A stretch of DNA of 64,000 bases from MADRE3 sp963718195 (GCA_963718195.1 CAVQYQ010000006.1:434001-498000), one strand, 5' to 3'; counted from the first letter of the stretch, positions 1 to 9,647 are shown. The notes: generated from the sequence alone by a model not told the origin. Program-made: numbers and translations.

Positions 1-54
1 AAACCGTCGGAACAGTTCCGGCTCGCACCTTTTTTCAGATCCGAGGCCAGGCGA

Positions 55-519
55 ATGGCGGCTGTCAGCATTGACCTGCCGACTCAACCGACCATTCCAA
101 AGGGTACTTCTGTTACTCATACCTTATCGGGAAATACAATGTATTGCCGGACCAGTGTTGAAATGCCACCTCAACTGAGCTGGAAAAAAATCGTTCGATC
201 TATATCCTCGCACTATCCTTACTGGATTTGCTGGTGTGGGGTGGAGGCAGTTCGAAGGTGTACAAGAGCCGATTTCAGCTCAGGTGTATCCTTGACCCGG
301 GGAGATAAACAGGGGGATTGCTGGCTTGAAATCGAGGGGTCATGTGAGATTGCAGATGAACTGCAGGAGGAGCTGGCTTCAGCATTCTGGGAAGTCAGGC
401 GCGCTATTGATCTTCAGTCTGAAGCTGACCGTGAAGCGGGCGCCAGCTCTCAGGGGGGTGGTTTGGCAACACTTCAAGAAGCTATGTCTGTTGCCCTTTC
501 GGTAGATAAGATTGAATAA
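55..519 (+). CDS. hypothetical protein, possibly partial at window edge
   Basis: This 154-codon frame stays open to the first base of the window, so the true start may lie upstream and ATG 55 may be internal. I do not recognise the product. The C-terminal half is acidic and helix-like (from about residue 90, with many Glu and Ala), while the N-terminal half contains several Cys and Trp and looks less natural. No ribosome binding site is visible before ATG 55. Its tail overlaps the 3' end of the convergent frame at 482-958. It could be a real gene fragment or a chance frame; nothing in the neighbourhood suggests a role. Confidence 0.35.
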   Translation: MAAVSIDLPTQPTIPKGTSVTHTLSGNTMYCRTSVEMPPQLSWKKIVRSISSHYPYWICWCGVEAVRRCTRADFSSGVSLTRGDKQGDCWLEIEGSCEIADELQEELASAFWEVRRAIDLQSEADREAGASSQGGGLATLQEAMSVALSVDKIE

Positions 520-958
520 GAATTTGTTTGAGTTTTTCCCGTGAGGACTGCATCTGCAAAAGGGGGAAAAGGTCTTCAGGGAAAACGGCACCATAGACCA
601 GTTGTTGCAACTGCTCCATATCACTGATCTGAACTCCGTCCAGCTGTTGCTCAGGGTTTTTCGGTCTCAGGAGCCAGAAACCTGAAAACTGCAGATTCCA
701 GAATGGGATTGCCATGGAAGGTTGTACTTCAGAATGGCCCGTTACCATGCTGCTGCTGAGTTGATATGTTTCCTCCAGTTCCGGAGAGGGGAGAATATAG
801 TTTCTGGTAATGTGGCCTGAATCGATATTCTCCAGAACAGCAGCGAGAAGAAGTGGACACCAGAACCAGTCCCTTGCACAGGTGAGCGGGGAAGAACCGT
901 TTGGCCCTTCACAGGTTTTTGAAAACAGCAGGAGATAATAGTCAAGTCTGCCGCACAT
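482..958 (-). pseudogene. N-terminal remnant resembling an HNH-type restriction endonuclease
   Basis: The 158-residue frame has segments I associate from memory with the N-terminal domain of HNH endonucleases annotated as putative restriction enzymes: a PLLLAAVLENI helix with GHITRN (about residues 35-55), then PSPELEETYQ, then PFWNLQFSGFW, then SREKLKQILIQSYLP near the end. No HNH catalytic domain follows. The frame ends in TAG (482-484), and the same frame would continue in plausible sequence (LLEVLPNHPPES) for about 25 codons to a second TAG at 404-406. This looks like a decayed or truncated gene. The assignment is by motif memory only. Confidence 0.4.
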
Positions 959-1350
959 TGTCAGCCGCCCGCAATAGCTGGATCACCAAAGAGGTGTTCA
1001 ATTATTGTCTTGAGCCACTTGCAAAACGCCCATTTCGCTCAATCTCTACGTTATGCTTAAATTTTTATCCTCGGAATATCAACGATGCCTGCGGTAAAAA
1101 TTTTTCACATGGTTTGACGTTGAACGAAAATCATCATTTTGCAAAAGGCTCGTCTTTATAGAGAAATGTGCCTGGGTAAAGAGAAATTTCATGTTCAGAC
1201 AACATAATAATCAATTGAGCTGAGCATGTCGATAATCTGATCAGAAATCTTCCATGGTTGAGAATTACTCCTGGTTCGTGTTAGATTATGGCAGAAGTTT
1301 GATTTTTCCATCTTTCATCAGGTTATCTCTGTCGACGAGGCACGATTCCC
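959..1350. other. intergenic stretch without a supported gene
   Basis: About 390 bases between the endonuclease-like remnant and the small hypothetical gene. Short frames cross it on both strands, but none has a ribosome binding site or a recognisable product. No RNA gene or repeat was seen. Confidence 0.5.
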
Positions 1351-1614
1351 ATGAGCCAGGAATACTCTTTTACCTTGACGGTCCCGCTTACCGATTATCC
1401 AATTGCCGAATCATTACTCGAGGAGGCAAAGAGAAGATTTCCGCATATTCGTATCAGCAGGAAAACCAACAGAAAAGCGTGCGCGCGCTTTTACCTGAGT
1501 TTTCCCTTCTCGACTGCTCGCCCGGATCTTAAATTCCTGGAATGGTTCCGGGAACGGGAGAAAAAAGACTGGGACCTTTTCGGGCCGACGTATGGTCGCT
1601 GGGGGCTCGCCTGA
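1351..1614 (+). CDS. small hypothetical protein (87 aa)
   Basis: I do not recognise the family. The product is a basic, soluble-looking 87-residue protein with a predicted helix (SLLEEAKRRFPHIRI) and an aromatic-rich C-terminus (WFREREKKDWDLFGPTYGRWG). Only a weak purine stretch (GACGAGG) lies before the ATG. An overlapping frame at 1254-1532 has a less natural composition, so this frame is preferred. It sits alone between a degraded region and the convergent GspE-like gene. Confidence 0.45.
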   Translation: MSQEYSFTLTVPLTDYPIAESLLEEAKRRFPHIRISRKTNRKACARFYLSFPFSTARPDLKFLEWFREREKKDWDLFGPTYGRWGLA

Positions 1615-1654
1615 GCGACAAGCCCTGATCCAGTCCCGTATCTGTGGCAGGGAT

Positions 1655-3952
1655 CTAGAGCATGCAGGTACTCATCACCTGTTTAAGGTCGGTGACTCCA
1701 TCAAAAATTAGGTGAATCCCCTCCTGGAGCAGCACGGTCATACCATCATCAATTGCTGCCAGTTTGATTTCTTCAGCCGGATCCTTGCGAATGATCTGGT
1801 CTTTAATCTGTCGGTTGGCAACCAGAAGTTCAAACAGCCCGTGTCTGCCCTTGTAACCGCTGCCATTACATTCATCACATCCATTTGACCGGAAAAGTGT
1901 CAAATCTTTTGAATATTGAACATTCAAGTGCTCAAAAAACAGTGCACCGTAATGATGGACCAGGTGATCATATTCCTCTTTTAAAGGATTGTAGGGTTCT
2001 TTACACTCTTCGCACAGGGTCCTGACCAACCGTTGGGCTAAAACGCCCAGCAGCGCATCGGAGAAATTGAATGGATCCATGCCCATATCAATCAACCTGA
2101 TCACCGTTTCAGCCGCTGAGTTTGTATGCAGGGTACTGAAGACAAGATGACCGGTCAACGATGCCTCGATGCCCATCTTCGCAGTCTCCTGGTCACGCAT
2201 CTCACCGATCATTATGACGTCGGGATCTGCCCGCAGGAAGGCACGCATAGCTGCCGCAAAAGTATAACCGATATACGGTTTAACCTGAACCTGTCGGAGG
2301 CGGTACTGGGTAATTTCCACCGGATCTTCGGCGGTCCAGATTTTTTTTTCCGGTGTGTTTATGTACCGCAAGACTGAATGGAGTGTTGTTGTTTTGCCGG
2401 AACCGGTTGGTCCGACGACAAGAAAAATACCGTATGGTTTGGTAATGACCGGTACAAGGCGCTCAAGAATTCTTTCCGGAGCGATTTTAAGCAAGGGGAG
2501 CGGTTTGCTGTCTGCCAGAATTCGCAGGACCACATCTTCGTTACCATCAGCAGTCGGCAGCGTTGCCACCCGCAACTCAATGTTGTCTGCCTGCGTGGTG
2601 GTAAATCGCATCTTGCCGTCCTGCGGTTTTCTTCGCTCGGAGATATCAAGGTCAGCCAGCACTTTTATCCGTGCAATAACTGACTTGACGTTGGTCTTCG
2701 GGATATTGACGATATGTGCGCAGGTACCGTCAACGCGGAATCGTACCTCTGCGTCTTTGAGGTTTCCATAGGGTTCTATGTGGATATCAGAGGCCCCTGC
2801 AAAAAAGGCGTCTTCAATCATCTTATTGACAAGTTGAACAGCAGGTGTCGTATCAACTTCAACCTCGAGCGGCTCTTCATCATGCTGTGCGTATATTGAG
2901 TCGCTGTACTCCTCTTCTTCCGGAACTTCATCCATACCACCGATATCTTCAATGTCTTCTTCACTCGGCGGGGAAACGGAATCGAGGAGTTCTTTGATAT
3001 CGTCTCCAAAGGCAAGCAGCACACTTATCTTGGCAGCCTGATACAACTTTTTAACCTCGAGGATACCGTTTTGGTTGGCGGGATTTTTAGCGGCAACAAT
3101 CAGGTCGTTATTCTTCTTCTGCAGCGGTACAATATGATGTCTTCGGAGGATCTCAAAATTTGCGTTTTCAAGGAGAGACAGCGCAGAATACTGTTCGGTT
3201 TTAAGGTCGACAAAACGTGTCTTGTAAACGGTAGAGAGGGCGTCTCCCAGATCAGCTTTGGACACCAGGAAGTTTTCCATCAAGACGGTTTCAACTTCTT
3301 TTTCCTGCTGGGTGGCGATGACCATCGCCCGCTCCATTTCCTGGGCTGAAATAATCTCACGGTTGACCAGCTCTTCATAGCGCATCGGAACTTTTTTTCC
3401 GCTCTTGTAATGATTGAATAGCGCAATCGCCAGCGTGTCAGCGAGTTCCTTGACCCGGGTCTCATCGGTAGAGTCGAACTCTGCCCCCTGTTTTTTGTTT
3501 ATAAGCTCGATGACCCCCATCAGGTTTGACTTGTGGACGATTGGTGTTGCCAGGATCTGTCTGGTCCGGCTGCCTCCTTTTTGATCCCAGGATGAGTCAA
3601 AGGTAAGGGTTGGGTCAATATCCTGCAGTTCCTTGTTGTCGTAAACGTTGGATATATTGATCGTCTGTTTTGTTTCCGCAACATAGCCGGTGATTGAAGA
3701 CCGGTTGATATCCATCCGGATTTTGCGTAATGAATCGCTGGGCAGCAGGACCCAAGATACGAGCTTATTTTTCTTGGTATCGATCAGAAAAATAGTTGCC
3801 ATCTCAACATTGTAGATATTGAGAATTTTATTGCGAAGCCCAACCATGATCGCATTGGGTGAAGAAGCCGCATGAATTTCGTTGACCAGCTTTTTGAATC
3901 GTTCGTCGAAAACCTGCTGAGAGGCGATTGTGGCGGATGGATTTTCGGTCAT
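1655..3952 (-). CDS. GAF-domain GspE/PilB-type secretion ATPase
   Basis: A 765-residue ATPase of the type II secretion / type IV pilus assembly family, which powers polymerisation of pseudopilins or pilins at the inner membrane. Residues about 20-180 form a GAF-like sensor domain, about 190-325 a MshEN/T2SSE N-terminal domain, about 330-365 a very acidic linker, and about 368-760 the motor. Walker A is GPTGSGKTT at 514-522 and Walker B is DPDVIMIGE at 576-584. A zinc tetracysteine is formed by C647, C650, C692 and C695. The N-terminal GAF domain is an addition to the usual GspE layout and suggests regulation by a small ligand. No other pilus or secretion gene lies beside it. Confidence 0.9.
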   Translation of the reverse strand: MTENPSATIASQQVFDERFKKLVNEIHAASSPNAIMVGLRNKILNIYNVEMATIFLIDTKKNKLVSWVLLPSDSLRKIRMDINRSSITGYVAETKQTINISNVYDNKELQDIDPTLTFDSSWDQKGGSRTRQILATPIVHKSNLMGVIELINKKQGAEFDSTDETRVKELADTLAIALFNHYKSGKKVPMRYEELVNREIISAQEMERAMVIATQQEKEVETVLMENFLVSKADLGDALSTVYKTRFVDLKTEQYSALSLLENANFEILRRHHIVPLQKKNNDLIVAAKNPANQNGILEVKKLYQAAKISVLLAFGDDIKELLDSVSPPSEEDIEDIGGMDEVPEEEEYSDSIYAQHDEEPLEVEVDTTPAVQLVNKMIEDAFFAGASDIHIEPYGNLKDAEVRFRVDGTCAHIVNIPKTNVKSVIARIKVLADLDISERRKPQDGKMRFTTTQADNIELRVATLPTADGNEDVVLRILADSKPLPLLKIAPERILERLVPVITKPYGIFLVVGPTGSGKTTTLHSVLRYINTPEKKIWTAEDPVEITQYRLRQVQVKPYIGYTFAAAMRAFLRADPDVIMIGEMRDQETAKMGIEASLTGHLVFSTLHTNSAAETVIRLIDMGMDPFNFSDALLGVLAQRLVRTLCEECKEPYNPLKEEYDHLVHHYGALFFEHLNVQYSKDLTLFRSNGCDECNGSGYKGRHGLFELLVANRQIKDQIIRKDPAEEIKLAAIDDGMTVLLQEGIHLIFDGVTDLKQVMSTCML

Positions 3953-4242
3953 GTTTTGGTACGTTTTGTTATGGAGTTAACAACTCCCGTGGCAATTCAA
4001 ATGAGTCAATTACGCCCGAGCAGCTCGCGATTGCTCCCCAAAAGTCGGATGACAACCTTCAGTATATCACAATCAAACTGACAGTAAAAATTTTCAGATA
4101 ATTAATTCAGCAGGTTAACAAGAGGACCTTACTGGGGCATCAACGTTCTGGGGATGACAGTACAGTGAACCATTTACATCATGGGATGGGAACCGGGGAA
4201 GCAGTGCCGCCCCGGTCTGTTCGTATGGGTGAAGGAAGCTGC

Positions 4243-4743
4243 TCAGGCAACTTTTTCAAAAACTTTGGACAATGCACCGCAAATGGGGCACACATCCGGG
4301 GCTGCACCGAGCTCGATATATCCGCAAATCGGACAGAGATAGAAATCGGTGACATCCAAGTCAACGCCTGCTTTGACGGCCTCAAGGGCCTTGGAGTAGA
4401 TCTCGGCATGAACCTTTTCCGCACCGAGTGCAAAACGAAACATGGTCTTGGCACGATGGCCTTCCTCTGTCGCCAGCTCACTCATGGGTGGGTACATTTC
4501 AGTGAATTCATACGTCTCACCCTCTATGGCACCCTTGAGATTTTCGGCTGTTGAGGCAATCGCATCAAGTGCTTTCAGGTGGCCTTCAGCGTGAATCCGT
4601 TCTGCTTCTGCTGTTGTTTTAAAGAGTTTAGCGATATTGATGAAACCTTCTCTTTCCGCCTTCTTGGCAAAGGCACTGTATTTCTGGTACGCCTGACTTT
4701 CACCGGCAAAAGCATCTTTTAGATTTTCTGTTGTCGTGGCCAT
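4243..4743 (-). CDS. rubrerythrin
   Basis: Non-haem diiron peroxidase, a cytoplasmic defence against hydrogen peroxide in anaerobes. The 166-residue protein has an N-terminal ferritin-like four-helix bundle with the diiron ligands in AFAGESQAYQKY, AEAERIHAEGH, IEGETYEF and GAEKVHAEIY. A C-terminal rubredoxin-like site follows (CPICGY, then CPICGA). ATG 4743 is chosen because AGGAGAAATC lies just upstream of it; a longer frame to 4785 has no such site. It is a single gene divergent from the gamma-glutamyltransferase gene. The 264-base divergent region is AT-rich and holds only a weak Fur/PerR-like stretch (TAATGATAACAATG). Confidence 0.95.
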   Translation of the reverse strand: MATTTENLKDAFAGESQAYQKYSAFAKKAEREGFINIAKLFKTTAEAERIHAEGHLKALDAIASTAENLKGAIEGETYEFTEMYPPMSELATEEGHRAKTMFRFALGAEKVHAEIYSKALEAVKAGVDLDVTDFYLCPICGYIELGAAPDVCPICGALSKVFEKVA

Positions 4744-5022
4744 GATTTCTCCTCTGGTTAATGGTAAAAGTGGTAATGATAACAATGTGCTGATAATAGC
4801 TTACAGCAGAAGAATATACATGAAAAAAGTGTATATGTAAAAAAGAATGCAGCTGAGATCTGTTTGCAGCTTCTATTTAGAACGGCTCGATAAAATAAAA
4901 ACGACTTCACTGGACGATTGCGCCAAATTACAGGTAAACAGAGATCATGCTGGCAATACAGGCAGGACAGGTGCTATAAAGATAACAGTTGAAAACCGTG
5001 TTCTCAAATGGAGTGTATCGAT

Positions 5023-6600
5023 ATGAACCCGTGGAACCTGCCCTATCATTCACAAAGACCGATCGTCATGGCTGCAAATGTCGTCTCAACATCTCAACCG
5101 CTGGCTTCACAGGCCGGGGTTCGAATGTTGATGGATGGCGGCAATGCTGTTGATGGTGCGCTGGCAGCTGCCATTGCTTTGACCGTGCTGGAGCCGACCG
5201 GAAACGGGATTGGCAGCGATGCCTTTGCAATGGTCTGGGATACACGGCAGTTGTTCGGAATCAATGGTTCAGGCAAATCTCCAGCCTCATGGTCACGGGA
5301 GCGGTTTGCTCACCTCGATGAGATGCCCAGGTCTGGGTGGGACTCCGTGACTGTTCCCGGCGCTGTCTCGGTCTGGGTGGAACTGTCCCGCAGGTATGGC
5401 AGGCTGCCATTTCAGCAATTATTTGAGCCGGCTATCGAATATGCAAACGAGGGGTATCCTGTATCGCCCATTATTGCCAAAAAATGGAAAAAAGCTGCAG
5501 ATAACTGCCGGGATTTTGATGAATTTGGCAAGGTTTTTCTGCCAGCTGGCAAAGCGCCTGGACCAGGATCAATGTTTTATTTCAGGGATGCAGCTATGAC
5601 ACTCGAGGAGATTGGCCGGACTGGGGGTGAATCATTTTACCGGGGTGATCTTGCCAGAGAGATTGCCAGCTGTTCTGAAAAACTGGGCGGTGGCATGACC
5701 TATGATGATCTTGCCTCCCACCAGCCGCTCTTGGTTAACCCGATCTCTCAACGCTACCGGTCTCTGGAACTCTTTGAATTGCCGCCGAACGGACAGGGGA
5801 TTGCTGCGCTGATAGCACTTGGAATACTTGAAAATTTTGATCTGAAACAATACCCGGTGGACTCGGTTGATTCGGTTCATCTGCAGGTGGAGGCGATGAA
5901 ACTTGCCTTCTCAGACATCTCAGCTCACCTGGCCGACAGCGAGGCAATGAGGGTGGACTATCGGCAAATGCTTGATCCCGCCTACCTGAGAAAACGGTCT
6001 GAACAGATTGATATGATGCAATCCCGATCACCGGTAAGCGGAATTCCGGACAGTGGCGGAACGGTCTACCTGGCAGCAGCAGACGCAGATGGTATGATGG
6101 TTTCTTTTATTCAGTCAAACTTCCATGGATTTGGCTCCGGTATTGTTGTACCCGGGACAGGTATCAGCCTCAATAATCGCGGCTCTGGTTTTGGTTTGAA
6201 GGATGGTCATCCTAATTACGTCAGTGGCGGCAAAAGACCGTTTCACACAATCATTCCCGGATTTGTCATGGATCGTGGACAGCCGCTTCTGGCATTTGGT
6301 GTAATGGGTGCCCATATGCAGGCACAGGGGCACGTGCAGATGATGACTCGACTCTTTGACTACCAACAGAATCCGCAGGCAGCATCAGATGGTCCCCGCT
6401 GGCATGTCATGCCGGAATCAGGCCTGGCACTGGAAGACGGCTATTCTGCCTCTGTCGTCCAGGGGCTCGGGGAACGCGGGCATCAGGTCCTGTGCGGGGA
6501 AGATGATATTTTCGGCGGGGCCCAGCTGATTCTGAAATCAGGGAACTGTTATGTGGCTGGTTCAGATCATCGAAAGGATGGCCAGGCAGCCGGATATTGA
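5023..6600 (+). CDS. gamma-glutamyltransferase family protein
   Basis: Ntn-hydrolase of the GGT family (glutathione hydrolase or cephalosporin-acylase-like), which self-cleaves before a conserved Thr that becomes the nucleophile. The N-terminal signature DGGNAVDGALAAAIAL and TGNGIGSDAF are present. The likely cleavage site is Thr347 in SGGTVYLAAAD, and the small subunit contains GFGSGIVVPGTGISLNNRG. The form of this region resembles the acylase-like GGT subgroup more than E. coli Ggt, so substrate is uncertain. No signal peptide is obvious, which suggests a cytoplasmic enzyme. ATG 5023 has GGAG nine bases upstream; ATG 5008 in the same frame has none. Confidence 0.88.
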   Translation: MNPWNLPYHSQRPIVMAANVVSTSQPLASQAGVRMLMDGGNAVDGALAAAIALTVLEPTGNGIGSDAFAMVWDTRQLFGINGSGKSPASWSRERFAHLDEMPRSGWDSVTVPGAVSVWVELSRRYGRLPFQQLFEPAIEYANEGYPVSPIIAKKWKKAADNCRDFDEFGKVFLPAGKAPGPGSMFYFRDAAMTLEEIGRTGGESFYRGDLAREIASCSEKLGGGMTYDDLASHQPLLVNPISQRYRSLELFELPPNGQGIAALIALGILENFDLKQYPVDSVDSVHLQVEAMKLAFSDISAHLADSEAMRVDYRQMLDPAYLRKRSEQIDMMQSRSPVSGIPDSGGTVYLAAADADGMMVSFIQSNFHGFGSGIVVPGTGISLNNRGSGFGLKDGHPNYVSGGKRPFHTIIPGFVMDRGQPLLAFGVMGAHMQAQGHVQMMTRLFDYQQNPQAASDGPRWHVMPESGLALEDGYSASVVQGLGERGHQVLCGEDDIFGGAQLILKSGNCYVAGSDHRKDGQAAGY

Positions 6601-6636
6601 GCGCGGTCTCGATTTATAAAAGAGGGTTGTGACGAA

Positions 6637-7728
6637 TTGACTGACGCGACAGTTTACCAGGATGTTATTATAGGCGAACTGCCCCTCATTGATCTGCGGG
6701 CACCTGTTGAATTTTGTTCAGGATCACTGCCCGGTGCTGTTAATCTGCCGATACTCGACGATGAAGAGCGACATCGCGTTGGGACCTGTTATAAGCAGCA
6801 TGGCAAAGATAAAGCGATAAAACTTGGCTCAAGGCTGGTCTCAGGAGAGATCCGGAGCCGGCGGGTTTCCGGCTGGATCGAGATGCTGTCGGGACACGCT
6901 GGCACAATGATCTATTGCGCCCGGGGTGGCCAGCGGTCTCACATTGCCCAGGAATGGATTGAGGCTCAGTCCGGACAGTCCGTGGGACTCCTTGAAGGAG
7001 GGTATAAAGCGTTCAGGTCATACCTGCTGGAGCGGCTTGATCCTCAATGGATCACGAGTGAGGCAATCGTTCTCGGCGGGCGCACAGGGGTTGGAAAGAC
7101 GATCCTGATAAAAAGATTGAAAAACAGTATTGACCTTGAAGCGCTCGCCAATCACCGCGGGTCATCGTTTGGCAGACATATCTCAGCTCAGCCGGTCCAG
7201 GCGGATTTTGAAAATAGACTTGCTGCAGCCTTGGTAAGGCACGGTCATCTGGATTTTCGATATATGATTGTTGAAGATGAAGGGCGACATATCGGTAAAC
7301 GTTTCCTGCCCAAACCGCTCGCACAATTTTTCGCAGACGGTCAGTTGATTATTGTCGAAGCGCCGCTTGAAAGAAGAATCGAAATCACTTTTGACGAATA
7401 TGTGGTTGCTGCGCAGCAAACCTACCAGCAGCAATTTGGTGTCTGTCGTGGTATGGAAAAATGGATTGTCGAGATGGAATCTGGCGTTGACCGTATTGCC
7501 AGGCGACTCGGGTCAGCACTTCATCAGCGGGTCAAAGAGCAACTCGGTGATGCCTGCAGGGCTCAGAAACAGAGTGGCAACATGGAATTGCATAAAATAT
7601 GGGTTGGGCAGCTGCTCAGCTGCTACTATGATCCGATGTATGATTTCCAGCTGGCAAAAGACAGACGAACAATCCTTTTCAAGGGAAGTCCTGCCGAAGT
7701 AGAGGCATATCTTGCGTCAATAGAGTGA
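6637..7728 (+). CDS. mnmH: tRNA 2-selenouridine synthase
   Basis: MnmH (SelU/YbbB) replaces sulfur by selenium in the wobble 2-thiouridine of tRNAs for Lys, Glu and Gln, using selenophosphate. The 363-residue length fits the family. The N-terminal rhodanese domain has its catalytic Cys94 in YCARGGQRS, and a P-loop domain follows with GGRTGVGKT at about residues 147-155. Translation probably begins at TTG 6637, with AGAGGG about ten bases upstream; no better start exists in frame. It implies that the cell makes selenophosphate, which supports the selenoprotein call at 55130-55795. The stop overlaps the start of the next gene (TGATG). Confidence 0.93.
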   Translation: MTDATVYQDVIIGELPLIDLRAPVEFCSGSLPGAVNLPILDDEERHRVGTCYKQHGKDKAIKLGSRLVSGEIRSRRVSGWIEMLSGHAGTMIYCARGGQRSHIAQEWIEAQSGQSVGLLEGGYKAFRSYLLERLDPQWITSEAIVLGGRTGVGKTILIKRLKNSIDLEALANHRGSSFGRHISAQPVQADFENRLAAALVRHGHLDFRYMIVEDEGRHIGKRFLPKPLAQFFADGQLIIVEAPLERRIEITFDEYVVAAQQTYQQQFGVCRGMEKWIVEMESGVDRIARRLGSALHQRVKEQLGDACRAQKQSGNMELHKIWVGQLLSCYYDPMYDFQLAKDRRTILFKGSPAEVEAYLASIE

Positions 7729-8717
7729 TGGATATCAAAACGAAGGTTATGGTGAGCAGAAAGGGCATGTCTCTCTTATATCTACTGGTATTTGTTTTGT
7801 TTTTCTTGCTCGGGTGTGAGCAGTCACCGGAGCAGGCCCTGGGGACACTGGAGTGGGATCGGGTAAACCACCGCTCTCCCGCAACCGAAATCATTGTGAG
7901 CATTAACGTAAGCGAAGGACAGCGTGTTGAGAAAGGAGATCTGCTCCTCGTTATTGACGATCGGAAAATTGTTCAGCAATACCGTGATGTGGAAGCACAA
8001 TTGAACCAGGCCTCATGGCAGCTCCAGGAACTGGAGACCGGGCCTCGCCCTCAAACCATCGCAGAAGCCAAGGCACGGCTTGAAGCAGCCAAAGCAACGC
8101 TTGAAAACGACAGAGAAATATACGAGCGCAGAGAAATGCTGTTCAAGACTGATTTCTCCAGTCGGGAACAGCGGGACAATAGTTACAATGCCTATATCAA
8201 CTCAAAAGAGCGGGTGACAGAGCTGACCGAAATGCTTGATGAATTATTGGCCGGTACCCGTATTGAGCAGGTTGAGCAGGCCAGGAGCCAGGTCGAAGCG
8301 CTTTCTGCCAGGCTTTCCAGGCTGGCATTGCTTAAAGAGGATTACACCATTACCGCGGCCAGGAGTGGTCTCGTGGACAGTCTGCCATTCAAGACAGGTG
8401 ATAAACCACCAGCGCAGTCGGTCGTCTGCACACTTCTGGCGGGTAGCAGGCCCTGGGCCAGGGTCTATATCCCTGAAACACATCGATCCCGGATGAAACC
8501 GGGCGGCAGATACAGTCTGGAGATTGACGGTCAGCCAAAGTCGTTTACAGCGCAACTGCGAGCCATATCTTCAGAGGCTTCTTTTACCCCGTACTATGCC
8601 CTGTCGGAAAACGATCGATCCCGGCTGTCATATATTGCCCAGCTCGACCTGGTCGACAGGGAGGCGCAGGAATTAACAGCAGGCACCCCGGTACAGCTCA
8701 TTCTGGAGGCCCTGTGA
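7728..8717 (+). CDS. HlyD-family periplasmic adaptor, predicted lipoprotein
   Basis: Membrane-fusion (adaptor) subunit of an export system. An N-terminal hydrophobic segment ends in a lipobox-like LLGC at about residues 27-30. It is followed by a biotinyl-lipoyl half-domain (EGQRVEKGDLLLVIDD), a long alpha-helical hairpin rich in Glu, Ala and Arg (about residues 80-185) and a beta-barrel region. The start codon overlaps the mnmH stop, and the stop overlaps the ATPase start by four bases, so the exporter genes are translationally coupled. Compare YbhG in the YbhGFSR multidrug exporter. A later in-frame ATG at 7749 is an alternative start. Confidence 0.85.
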   Translation: MDIKTKVMVSRKGMSLLYLLVFVLFFLLGCEQSPEQALGTLEWDRVNHRSPATEIIVSINVSEGQRVEKGDLLLVIDDRKIVQQYRDVEAQLNQASWQLQELETGPRPQTIAEAKARLEAAKATLENDREIYERREMLFKTDFSSREQRDNSYNAYINSKERVTELTEMLDELLAGTRIEQVEQARSQVEALSARLSRLALLKEDYTITAARSGLVDSLPFKTGDKPPAQSVVCTLLAGSRPWARVYIPETHRSRMKPGGRYSLEIDGQPKSFTAQLRAISSEASFTPYYALSENDRSRLSYIAQLDLVDREAQELTAGTPVQLILEAL

Positions 8718-9646
8718 ACCCGGTCATTGAGGTGAGGGGGTTGACCAAACGGTTTGGCAGCTTTACCGCAGTTGACCAGGTCGACATGACCATCCCAAAA
8801 CAGCAGGTGTATGGGTTCCTCGGGCCAAACGGCAGCGGTAAAACAACAGCGATCCGCATGATGTGCGGCCTGTTGACGCCGACGGCGGGGCAGATTGAAG
8901 TGCTGGGAATGAGAATACCCGAGCAGACAGAACAGATTCGGCGTCAGGTTGGCTATATGACCCAAAAGTTCTCAATGTACGGGGATCTTACCGTTTTACA
9001 GAACATGCAGTTTATGGCACGGATAATGGGGGTCTATGGTCGGGGTATGGGTCGGAGGATTTCCGAGCTGCTTGTCCGGTTTAAACTTGATTCCTTTGCC
9101 AGTAGAGCGGCCGGTTCTCTGTCTGGAGGTCAGAAGCGGCGGCTGGCGCTTGCTGCCGCTGTTATCCATGAACCCAAACTGCTGCTGCTCGACGAACCGA
9201 CTTCCGAGGTTGACCCAAATACCCGCCGGGAATTCTGGGATGAACTCTTTCTGATGTGTGAAGCCGGAGCCACAATTTTAGTGACCACTCACCTGATGGA
9301 TGAGGCTGAACGCTGTCATCACCTGGCAATCCTGAACGAAGGTAAGAAGGTTGCCGATGGTTCACCCCAGGAGCTTAAGACAGATTTGGCAGCAGAAATC
9401 TTCCAGATTAACGGTCCGGATATTTCAACAATTCGGGATCATTTACATTCCATGGTGGAAGTGCTTGCCACCGCACGATCAGGTATCTCGCTTCGGGTGA
9501 TATTGAGAAATGATGGGCTCAGGGCACCGGGATGGCTCGAAATGACGCTGCAAGCATATGATGCGGAGATCACCCGGGTGGCTCCATCTATTGAGGATGT
9601 CTTTGTCATGGCAACTCAAAACAATATTGATAAGGTCGTGGGCTGA
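8714..9646 (+). CDS. ABC exporter ATP-binding protein
   Basis: Nucleotide-binding subunit of an ABC-2-type exporter, 310 residues. Walker A is GPNGSGKTT (about residues 37-45), the signature is LSGGQKRR (about 138-145), and Walker B is LLLLDEPTSEVD. The C-terminal 80 residues resemble the accessory domain of CcmA/YbhF-like ATPases. It begins at GTG within the four-base overlap with the HlyD gene and is followed directly by the permease. This gives an adaptor-ATPase-permease operon. The substrate (drug, organic solvent or lipid) cannot be told from sequence. Confidence 0.92.
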   Translation: MNPVIEVRGLTKRFGSFTAVDQVDMTIPKQQVYGFLGPNGSGKTTAIRMMCGLLTPTAGQIEVLGMRIPEQTEQIRRQVGYMTQKFSMYGDLTVLQNMQFMARIMGVYGRGMGRRISELLVRFKLDSFASRAAGSLSGGQKRRLALAAAVIHEPKLLLLDEPTSEVDPNTRREFWDELFLMCEAGATILVTTHLMDEAERCHHLAILNEGKKVADGSPQELKTDLAAEIFQINGPDISTIRDHLHSMVEVLATARSGISLRVILRNDGLRAPGWLEMTLQAYDAEITRVAPSIEDVFVMATQNNIDKVVG

Positions 9647-9647
9647 G

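Noticed and set aside
482..484. Pyrrolysine at the UAG in the endonuclease-like remnant
   Set aside because: The product is already missing its catalytic domain and a second TAG follows after 25 codons, so decay explains it better. No Pyl genes are in the window.
901..1161. Plus-strand frame of 86 codons
   Set aside because: No ribosome binding site, unnatural composition, and it overlaps the start of the minus-strand remnant.
1254..1532. Plus-strand frame of 92 codons overlapping the gene at 1351
   Set aside because: Less natural composition than the 1351-1614 frame, and only one of them can be the main coding frame.
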